A DNA stretch of 64,000 bases from Liolophura sinensis (lineage: Eukaryota; Mollusca; Polyplacophora; Chitonida; Chitonidae): positions 21,993,608-22,057,607 of the forward strand of contig NC_088300.1 of assembly GCF_032854445.1 (NCBI RefSeq), given 5' to 3'. The position numbers and the translations under genes are program-made. The notes under the pieces were generated by a model. That model was not told where the DNA came from, ran no database searches, and worked only from the letters and a program-made list of their open reading frames with translations. Of this stretch, positions 11,204 to 23,200 are shown piece after piece. Numbering within the stretch: the first letter of the stretch is position 1; every line of letters starts with the position of its first letter.

Positions 11204-14200
11204 GTAAAGCTGTTTATTACCATTTCAAAAGATGTTGTTACTTCTGCTAAACAGGCGATGTTTTTGTCGGCATTTTATTGACCCAGATCCAGGATTTTTT
11301 TTTAAACTGACAATGTCTTTGCCACGGGCTCTGTTCGGTTTCTTCCAACCTTAATGCTAGCGGCAGTCGTATACCTGAAATAATTTTGAGTTATTCTCCA
11401 TTGAAATAAATAAATAAGTGTATTATTTTCTAGAATGGTTTTGTCCCTTTTTTAGAATTCATCGAGAACTGACATGTTTAAGTAGGATAGTTTATGTAGT
11501 TATCTGTGGCGGAGGTTTGAGCCCATTGAGCGCCTTCTACTTCCTTATTTTTCTATTTGCTCGCTCGTAATTTCATGTTCTAGGGACCTATCGTCTGAAA
11601 ATTCCATATCACAGTCTAAAGTTTGGGTGTAACCATTACTAGTCACTGACGATACCCATCAGATTTGCTCCATCCATAAGCCTTACCAGGGGAGCCCTCC
11701 ATGGATCAGTTGGTTAGCGCGCTAGCGCAGCGTATTGACCCAAAAGCCTCCCATCAAGGCGACTGCTGTGAGTTCAAGTCCAGCTCATGCTGGCTTCCTT
11801 TCAGCCTTTCTGTCTGTCAGGGTGTCAGTCCGTTAAAAAATAATTTTTCCTGACTTTTTGCTAAAATGGTTCATTGTATTGACTTCAAACTTGGTATACA
11901 TAGCATCAACATGGTAATTTACAGATCAAGTTTGAGTGAAGATAAAATTTGATTTTTTGAACAAAACCATGGTAGATTTTTGCCCATTTTGTGTGCTATG
12001 ACAGTTTTCTGGGCATTGTTAAGAAGAGTTTGTTATTCTGACTTGAAACTTTGTACAAGGCTTAACCTAGACTAACTACAGATCAAGTTGTAGTTTTGGA
12101 CCGTTTCTTCTATTTTCAACTAAATGATTATCGATTTTGCTCTACCGTTGATTGTTTTGGATTCTGATGGTAATTCAAACCAGTAGGGGACGTACTGCTT
12201 CCTGAATGCTTGTCATGTGCATTAAGCCAATTCGTGAACTCATGTAACATGCAGAATGGTAACATAATGCTCGTTATACGTTTACAACCCAAAACAGTAG
12301 TTTGCGTCTTTTAAAACACACCTGGCTGTAGCCTTAAGCTCAGCATACATTGGAGTTTGACCAAGCTGAACTCGACTGTTGGGTTGGGTCCTAAGCGTAC
12401 GTGTATTAAACGAGGCGACTCAACTGGAGTTGTACTACCGTTGTTACGTGTTTATGCCGGTTTAGATCCGAGATCTGTTTCATTTTTCTTATCTTACCTT
12501 TCAGAAGTACACATCTGCACTCTTCCATTTGCTAACCTGGAACTCGGCCCTTCCGCATATGTTGTCCTCAACATGTCGTAGCTGTACGCAACATGTTTCT
12601 GTAATCCTTCACTAATTCTCTCTTCATATCACCTAGTTATTCGGGAATAATAAAGGAAATAACGTGACAATTAACACAGATGTATATGTTACCTCGGCTG
12701 CAAGCCGAATTTCACTAACCGTCATTTTCAGTCTGAGTCGGCCGCACTCGGCATCATCCGGAAAAAGATAAACTCGTGGAATGATTTGATTGAAACCAAT
12801 GAGATGTACACCATCTGAACGGCCACTGGCGGACTGTTTGGGAGTCTTAATCTTATTTGTGTGTTAATGATAAACAGAAATGAACTATAATCCATTATAT
12901 TGTGAAAACAGATGATCTTAATTTTGGAAAAAAGATGATCTCAATTTTGGGAAGAGCATCAGAGTCCACCTTAGCAACCGAGTAACGTGATTTGAAAATG
13001 GCGGCTTGCAAAGTTCTTGATGCTGTCCGAGTGAGTGATTCAGTTAATATTTGTGTTATCTACGATGTTATTTTGTTGTATTATTTTATTATTCCCGCAT
13101 AATGAGGTGATATGAATTCAGAATTACTTTAAGATCACGGGACACCTCTTTTTGTGGCGTACAGCGTTGGTACTTTGAAGACAGCACAGATGACAGGACC
13201 GAGTTCCCGGTTAGGGAATGTAACGTTTCAGAACGGTAAGTGCGGAAGTTATAAGCTGGGAACATGACCAACCGATCTCAGAGCTAATGCCGGTTGATCT
13301 TAAAGTCACAAGGCCATCTGAAACTGGGAACAACTCCGTAGGATTAGTAGAGCTGAGCTGAGTCGCGTCTTAAGCTCTCGTGTATGACGATCGCTCTTAA
13401 AGTCGTATGACCGTCAGCGACGGGAGCCAACTCTACACGACCAGTTTAGTTAAGTCGCGTCTTGAGCTTTCGTGTATGCCTAGTCTTAAGCAAGGTGCAG
13501 GTCGACCTACGCGTAGCCGGCGTTTGATCAGATTTAGTTTTTTGCGCGTAGGTCGACTAGGACTGGCGGCACCTGTGAGCAGATGTTTACGAACGTGACG
13601 GTCATGATGACGGGGCCTTTGTACATGAATGCGTGGATGTAATTGATATAATGTCTAATATACCTTTAAGTTGTCTTTTCTTCGAAATTTAAGGTTTCTT
13701 GGAAATTTTTTTGTCCTTTTATTCCAACTTTTCTCTTTATACATCCATTCAGTGAATGGATAGGCAAATTTAATAATTTGTTCTGACTATAGCCCTCTCC
13801 CTCTTTACACTCTCCATGTACATCATATGCTTTGTCTGTGCCTTGCCAGAGGTATCGTGCAGGCACTCGCTAAGCCTCTACGTATCGAAAATGTTATTTT
13901 CCGCTTCATCGGTCTACTTGGTTGTCATCATTTCCATAGTGTAACTCTTGCATGCATGTGATACAGCACGTGGTGCATCACTGAGAGGAACTGTGACCAA
14001 TTGGACGCAAGCACGCGTAGATAGACGGAACTATGTAGAACTGGATGCTTCGAGTCGTAGAAAAGTAGAACATGTTCAACTCTGAGCAACAGTTGAGTCA
14101 GCGGTGGTCGCAAGCGCGCGTAGATCGACTGAAAACAGCGTCCGGTCGTATGCTCCCAGTTGATCTTGGTTGCTTCCAGTCGCCAAAAACTCAGTTGCCC

Positions 14201-17200
14201 CCAGTCGCTAGATCGATCAACGCCCGACTTTAAGCTCGGCTCACACGGGAACCGAAGTTACAACTCAACTAAAAAAGTCGACTGTTGCGTCAGGTCGTAA
14301 GCGCTCATGTATGTGAAACATCGACGCTACTCAACTGAAGTGGTTCTCGCGGCCGTACATGTATGACAATTGACCTTCAAGTCACACAGCCATCAGTGAC
14401 TGGAACCAATCCCGAAGTGCCAGTTGAGTTGAGTCGCGTCCTAAGCCCTTGTGTATGCTGAGCTTTACAAGATTTTGTTGACTTATTTAGGTCTTAGTGT
14501 ACCACAAGATGGTAATGAGCGGCGCCGATCCATGGTTCTCCCGGTTGCCACGTTACTGAATTTTGGCAAAAGGAGACAATCTCTGGATCTCCGTTCCACA
14601 ACGCGGATGCAGCGCCCAGAAACACTGGAGGTACAAACTTCGGGCGAAAACACAAACATGGCCAGGTCGTCAACACGGCAGCAGTTGCTATCAGAGCGAC
14701 AGAGATCAGCACTTCAGGCGCCCGAATCGATGTCAAGACGTAAGTTTACTTAGGCGGAAGCAGATTGGCCTTAATTGCCCCTGACGTCTGTTGGAAGTTT
14801 TACAGCTTGCTCTGGTCAGGTCACATGACAAGTATAAGCATCATACGTGCACAGCATTATGTATACGGTCACTGTATGCATATGGGGACATATACAGTGT
14901 TATTTGAATCCTGTGCAGGTCAGTCCGTAAGACTTACAGTTCATCATTTTATTTAATAATGTCCTTTATTTTAATTGCATCGTAATTCAGAATGTGACAA
15001 AAATTATCATGTTGTTTTCAGTGCGCGAGGCGACTCGCATCCTTGGACCTATGCCAAAGAAACTCCGTCTCTATGTTTTGTCGCCCGTGCTGAAAAAGGT
15101 ATCTACATCATGTTGTCCGGGCAAGAAATGTTGACTATAACAGTCAACTATAATAACATATAATTATCTCTCTAACATTGCAACTAATATAGATGATGTT
15201 ATGTCGAAGCCTCATTATCTTTTCTGATCGCAAATCATTGGATCGATGTCAGATTACAACTCCAGCTGCAACTACCACCACGTACTCGTCGGAATAATAC
15301 ATTTCATAAAAAGAATCCAATAATGTAAAGTCTTTACTCTTATACAGAGTTGATTTAATATCCGTTCAAACGCAGAATTCATTTCAGCTGAGAAATCAGT
15401 TATTTAATCTGTTAATATTGATGCTTTATTTAAAACGAAGTTAAAATTTTTATTTGATTTACTTGTAAACCCTTCAGCTTGACGACGGCCAGCCGTTAGA
15501 ATATCTGTCCGAGATGAGACAAATAAGTGTTATCTTCATGAACCTGTCACTGGGGGAATCCGCTGATATTTCCAGTCTCATGCAAAGCTTGTTTGAGATA
15601 GTATACAGACATGTACAGAGTCTAGAGGGTGAGTCCGAGTGCTGTTTACAAAATATTTGGACAGAAAACACTTGGCTTCTTAATAACCACGTAAAGCCTT
15701 CATCATGAAATGGCAACATGAAGAAACGTACATAGATTTTTGGGTCATGTAGGATTTTACGATTTTGCGAACATTTTTTGCGACTATTCTTTGCGAACAT
15801 TCTTTGAAATTTTTGTTGTGCAGTACTTGCAATCCTGCGAAGTATATGCCTTATAAGGCATTTTTTTTTTCAAAGAATAAAAGAGCAGAATTTTTTTTTT
15901 CGTTGACTAAAATGGTAATTTCTTTTCCCCCAGGCTGCCTCAACAAGATATTTTTGTTTGACAAGGTACGTGTTCATTATTTTAATTAGTATTTAATAAT
16001 ATCTTTAGGATTGTCATAAACGCATACACACAAATATCTGTGTTAAATATCTAAAATGTTTACACTGTGGACAGAGTCGTTTTCGGGTATATTTCTTGCC
16101 ATGCTTAATAGTTGAAAAGTTAAAAGTTTTATGCAGCAGTATAAGAAACAAGTCATTCATTTCAGGGCTGTTCCTTTCTGGTAATTTTTGGACTTCCTGG
16201 GTACAAACATGAGCAGGATTGTGCTTACGCCTTACAGTGTTCAGTAAGCATGGCTAACAGCTTGAATGAGGAAGAAATGGTGAGGTAGGGTGTGCGCCAA
16301 AAAACAGACTTTTTCTTCCTTATCATGAAAGCTTCTATGAGAAAATACCGCCACTCATACAGTAACGAAACATACCAGACCAATCAGCCCATTTTGATAA
16401 AAATTTAGTTTTATTAACAGACCATTCAAGGAAGTTTGTGCTTCTGCATATCACTAAGTATCCTAAAAGAATTTCTCTGGAGTCTTAGGATTTAGTTGTT
16501 TGATTGGTTCATTTTTCAACTGTATTATCTTTAAATTGTCACAAAATACTGTGATTAAATTCTTACGTGTGCAGTAAATGATCGATAAATTCTTCATACA
16601 AACTGGGCATAAGACATACACCTTTTCTCTCTCTCTCTGACAAATCAGACTCTCTCTTTTGTGTTTTTAAGCCAAGTTTCCATAGGAGTCACAACTGGGA
16701 CTGCGTTTTGTGGTGTAATTGGTCATAAAAATCGTCACGAATACTCCGGTACGTCAGACATAAAATGCGTTAGAATGTCGCTGTGAAGTTATTCATTTTC
16801 TTCTCGATAAATCTATCTCTTTTGGTAATCAAAAGGTAACAGTTTCATGTTACAAAGTTACAAACCAACTTTGCCTTAATTTAATTTTTTAGTCATTTAA
16901 TTTTGCGCTTATTGAATTATTTGCTCATTTTATTTAGTCATAGGAAGAAAAGTCAACATGGCGGCTCGGTTGATGATGCATTATCCAGGTGCGATAACTT
17001 GTGACGACGAAACCTTCTTAGGCAGCCGCTTACCGTCACAAGCTTTCGACGTTGTGCCATCGAAGGCAATGAAAGGTTTGCAAAACATAGGGACTTTGCG
17101 TCAGTTTGTAGCCACGGGGAATGTGGACGTGACACAACTACACGCACTGAAGCATTTTCGGTATCCTCTACTGGGTAAGCCATCATTTGTTTTCTTTCTT

Positions 17201-20200
17201 TGTTCAATAAATTATAACGGAATTCTTGTTCGATTATGATTTTTTTTTCTTGTGTCTTTTTTAACTGCTGTTGGAAAACATGAATGTCACATCCTAGTAT
17301 ACAGCAAAAAGAAATATTAGCATAAAGGGCTTAAATCCCGCTCCTAAAAATGCACATAAAGTCATTTCATCAAGTACTCTGCAAAAATTAATCTGTTAAA
17401 CTTAACAGAAAGAGTGACGCTAGAATGTATTCTGTTATTACAACACAACATTGTGTCACATTCAACATAATATCCTCTAAGACTAATAGAGTGGTTGTGT
17501 TGAATTAATAGAATATGTGTGTTATATTTAACAGAATAATCTGTTGCAATAACAGAATACAGTCTAGCATCACTCAGATAACAGACTTTCTGTTAAATTT
17601 AACATATTACTTCACTGAAGATAAATGAATGATACTTACATTTTTATTGCTTTTTAGTCGTCTTTATTAATAATATAAATAACTACGTTATGTGTCTGAT
17701 ACTTATTATAAATAAGCTATTATTGAAGTCGATAGAGGACCGTTCTCTTCAGAGAACTTTGTACACGGTGAGGTGCTCTATCGGCTTCCATAAACTTCAT
17801 TTATTTATGTATTTATTTGATTGGTGTTCTACGCCGTACTCAAGAATATTTCACGTATACAGTGGTGGGTGAAAATCGGGCAGTCCGAGGGAAACCAACG
17901 ACCATCATCAGGTTGCTGGAAGACCTTTCCACGTTCAGCCGGAGAGGAAGCCAGGATGAACTGGACTTCAACTCACAGCGACCTATTTGGTGGGAGGCTT
18001 CTAGGTCATTGCGCCAGGCTGGCACGCCAACCACCTCGGCCATGGAGGCCCCGTAAACTTCATTTAGTTCTTGGATCAAAAGTATCTTTTCTTTTCAGTA
18101 TTGGACACAGACATGTATATATTTCTTTTCAGTAACGCACAATATGTGTCTTAATTTCTGAGAATATTGCGCATGTTGAGCTAACAGATATTTGGAATGA
18201 TGGAGTGAGTGATTGAGTGCTTGGGGTTTAACGTCGTACTTAACAATTTTTCAGTAATATGACAACAAAGAAGTCCTTAGAGTACATGTAATGTGCAACC
18301 TTGTTGCAGGACGGATTTCCACAGCTCTTTTATGTGGTGCTGCTTCACTGAGACGACTAGCCGAAGGCAAGTAAGCGGCCCGGTCCGAGCCATTATACTG
18401 ATACGGGTCAACAAGTCGTTGCACTTTACCCTTCATGCTGTTACAACTTCCTCTTTTAAGGTCTTAGGTGTGACTCGACCCAGGATTGACCCTGGATCTA
18501 CTACCTCCCGAAGTAGACGCTCTACCAAGTGTGCTATCGGGGCCGGTGGAATAATTGAGAATCTGCACAGATCTTAAGACACCTTTACAGTAGCATAAAC
18601 CTTTTAGTTGTACAGAGTACATTCACGCATCACGGGTGGCAAAGTTGTGTTGTCAACGAATATTTTCTGATAACTGTTGGCGTATACGAGTCTTCCGCGG
18701 TCATTGTTGTCGTTGTGATGTCAATCCATTTCCTATGACATGGCTCATTTAGCAATGCCTGAAGTTGTGTTCTGAGCTCAGACTCTTTTTTTCTGGGGGA
18801 TGTGGGAGAAGAAATTTGCTGCATCATAGGGCCTTGTTTCGAAATAACCATATATTACTACAGCCGCACTGCAATTTTATGTGCTGCTTATTTGTAAACA
18901 TCCACCTTACTTTCCGAGGTCAACTGTCTACTTGACTGGTTCGTTAAGTCTTGTATACACAGAATCTCTAAAACTATGTTGCCAAGTTTTATCAAAATTA
19001 GCCACATCAGCATTCTGGCCAAAAATTGTGAGAGTTGCCTTTTTTTTTAGCAGTATGTGCCAGCTGGGTTTGTACGATGGATCGACTTTACCTTTCTTTG
19101 ATGGACGTTTTCTTTTTGATAAACTTTAGATGAACTTTATACCAGTTGGAATAAAAGCAAATTGCACCACTGTGGGTCTATAAAGCGGGATCGTCTAAAC
19201 GGAGGCGTTCCGCAGTTCAACTGTTTTCACTCACTATTCCAGTCATGTTAAATCCCATGTAAATTGTCGTTGTGTCCTTCCCCATTCAATGCTGGCGTTA
19301 TTGTCCTAATATCTTTCTATACCTTAGAAATAATTTTGTTCAAGAGAACACAGGCATGCGCTTCAAACATTGATTTTTGCAGTATTTAGCCCACTACAGT
19401 TTAGATTGATTAATGGGTTAACGCGACGTCGAAAATATTTTACCCAGGTTGTATTTATTTATTTATTTATTTGATTAATGTTTTACGTCGTACTCAAGAA
19501 TATTTCACTTATAAGACGTTAGCCAGCATTCGCCATGTTGTAAAGAGAGACACTAGAAGTGTATTTTTAAACGTAGCTATCAATTATGAAGATACAAAGG
19601 TACTTTTATATTCTTGTATTGTAGATCGAGTTCAGGAAATGGAGACAATCAGACAGTTGGTGCTTGATAACAAAAGTATAACAAAGGATGGGAAACAGAA
19701 ACAGATGATTGTGATAGAGGCTGACGCTGGGATGGGAAAAACACGGCTACTGGATGCCCTGGTTACAAATGCTCCAGACTTTGGGGCAAGGTGATGTAGT
19801 TATTTGTATGGTTTGTGTTTTAATTAGGATAGTAATGCACGAAGTAGGTGAGCAAAAAACCAAATCAAATCTCCTTATAGTTGAAAGCTTCATGTATGTC
19901 TTGAATATACAGGTATGCTTTCACAAATGTATGGAAAGATTAACAACGTTACTGACACAATACTGATTCATCTCGTTCTATTTACTCGTTTCTGTAGGGT
20001 GGTGTCGTGTGCACTCTTGCTGAACGATGTCACCAAACCGTACTTCCTGGCCCAGCTCTTACTGCGCCTTCTCCTCACAAACGCAGGATTTTCTGAACAG
20101 CTGGAAGAAGAAGTGGACATAGTGAAAGAATTACAAGAAAACCACCTCATCAAATATTTGCCACTGTTAAAACTTATAATGGGAAAGGAGGTAAACAGCA

Positions 20201-23200
20201 GTTTATTTGACAAATAGATTTTGACAAAGAAAATTTAGCAACATATATCACCAAGAAAGATAGATATATCATCAAGTTATTACATATATTGATATAAGAT
20301 ATAGTCCCTGTGGGTATGATTACATGTTATGGGTGTTTTTTCAGAGAACATATCTGCTGGACAAAGCCTCAAAGGATAAGGCTGAATGGTCGACGGCACT
20401 TCATAATCTCGTCAACTGCATCGTGCGAGTGGTAGGTTCAAGTAACTGCTAAACAGTAAGGCTTGAGTGGAATCAGTCAGCGAAATATCAACATAACATT
20501 GTCAAATATGGGAGAATAAAACTCTTTAAACCAAGTCCTTTTACTCATCCGTCTCTGATATTAAAATTCCGAAGAATTGTACATTGTGTGTGCTAAAGGC
20601 AGTGAAATATTAGCTTAAATGCTCATTATGTATTATAATTAGCCCTTTGTGATGGAATAAAAGCACATTTTATATATTGTCTATTTGCAGTCACTAGAGC
20701 GAACTGGATTAACTCTCTTTGCTGTAGATGACATTCAATTTGCTGACCGGGAATCTTGGGAACTTCTGGCAGATATGCAGAAACAAGACAATGCTATATT
20801 TGTGGTGACAATGAAACCACCGCAGATGAATCAGAAACTCCCTGACGGTTGCAGAGCAATATTGGCTCTGGATTCTACCAAAAAGGTTAACCTGGAAGGG
20901 CTGGATACTAAATACATGTGTGCCTTAGCTTGCCAAATTCTAGACGTTGTGCGGATACCAAGGGCAATAGACAGGTGAGCAAGTTCGAAGTTTGTAAATG
21001 TGTTTCTATAGTTTTGTCAGTATCTAAAAAGTCATCCATTTTTATTTGAAAGGCAAAATGGTATTATTAGCGTTTAACAGGCAACTTAAGAATGGACATA
21101 CAAACGACTCTAAAATAATCCTATTACATTGTAAAACAGAATGTCTGGTAATGCTTTAAACTCCCAGACTTGGTTATAGCTTTGAGATATATAAGTTTAT
21201 CTTTACATCTCGTTTTTCCATTCTCTTTCCAGGATATTGGTTGAAAAAAGCCACGGCGTGCCGTCTTGGTGTGAACAGCTGCTGCAGGATATGTGTACAA
21301 AGGATATTTTACAGATTGTTCAAAGTGATGAGACAGATCCCGTTCTTATGGAATCAACTGTTGCCCCTCTGGATGTTCACATCACTACGTTTGGTGCCCC
21401 TACGGATCGCAAACGCAGTAAACTTAATTGTCAGGTTCCCTCTTTTCAGAAACTGAAGACGGGAAATGCATTTTTGGCAGTAGATGACAGTTTGGTAAGA
21501 CCATCTTATATTGTCTTAAAATCATTAAAACTAACAATAACTCACGTGTTATTGGAATGAGGCATCAAACGCATTGTTTTACCTTCAGCATCCAGACTAC
21601 CTTGGCACAATAATAATAATAACAGCATATCGTTGTGAATAACATTCCAGAAACTTCCAGGGAAATCTGATACCGACGTTACCGAGAGCATGAAGGCTCT
21701 ACTGTCCGTTAATGTCAACGAAAATATCTGCATTCTAAACCCAAAATTAAACCCAGAAGATCTAAAGATACCCGAGTCTGTCAAAGGTAAGCCTAACAGC
21801 GATAAGAAGCTAAATACTTTCTTCCTGTTTTTATGATTCCTGATCGTTGACCTTTGGAATTCTCCGCACACATTTCTGGTGATTTAATAAATATTACCGA
21901 TGTTTTAACAACTTGCTCAATGATAAACCACAGGAAGATTGCTTCTGTAACCCTAACGTTATCCACCAAATGACAACAAAATATTATTGTGGTGCTCCTA
22001 CTGAGAGACGACTTGTTTTTGATGTCTGAGGTTCTTTGTAATGATCTGTAATTTTTCTGTCATAGATATGATGATTGCTAGATTAGACGCCCTGAGAGCA
22101 TCGGAGCAAATGCTGGTGAAGTGTGCTTCTGTACTTGATGTATGCTTCTACAGGATGATTCTGATCGAAATACTCCCTAATCGCGTCAAAAAACAGAGGG
22201 TTGACCTTCGCATTGAACATCTCATTAAGCTGGGTATATTCGTCTGTGGCGGTGTGGCAACCTCCCAGGATTTAAGCACGCTCAGCCATGTGTGTGACTG
22301 CAAGAACCACAAGCACAGTAATGTCAAGAAACCCCTCTGCTCAATCCTTCGGTTTCAAAATCCTATGTTGAGGGAGACAGTGTACGGCATACTTCTCGAC
22401 AATCAGCGTGTGAACCTGCATTTTAAGGCTGCGTCACAGTTAGACGCTATGGCCAACAAGTACAGAGATAAAGTTCCCAACCATATCCTAGAGCGTGACG
22501 TCATTACAGCAGACGGCTCAGGTGAATATCTGCCTGGAGATTTCTAATTGAAAGTTCGTTGGCGATATCGGTTTACAGTTAGACTTCTTCCTACAGTGTA
22601 ACTTTGCATTGGGTGTGTACATTGTACACATACATGTACGTTGAAGGTGCGTACGGTTGCTCTTATTGTAGTTTGTGGTTAGTTATTTTCAAGGTCTGTG
22701 GTATATTTTTCGAAGGCCGGGTACATTTATTTTGTTCATGAACCTTTTGCTTCTCCCGTATTTTCTGATAACACAAATGGCCGACCAATGCCGCGTTTCT
22801 CATAACCCATGATTTGCTGTGCCTTGAAGTATTTTCTGGCTTTCTTGTGTACCATAGGTATGGTTTCGTATTTGCGTTTTATAAAGCGTCAGTATGTAAT
22901 ATATTGACAATCATATCAGTAGTGATAGATGAAAAGCACAGCCTGTATGTCTTAAACCCAGTATATCGTCAATAGTGTGCAGAATTCAAGAAAAAAGTAG
23001 ATTTCTGGGTGTTCTTGTTTCAAAATCGTAACTTGTTTTTCTATTCCAAGAGTCTTCTCAAGGACGTAAGCATAGTGCTGTGGCACCGGCTAGATTAGGA
23101 CAGCCGGAAGAAGTGGCCTGGATAGAACTGGACGCCATGGACTGCGCATCCACCTCACGCCACGTCCCGTAAGTACAGACGGATTGCTGGCCAGCACTAC

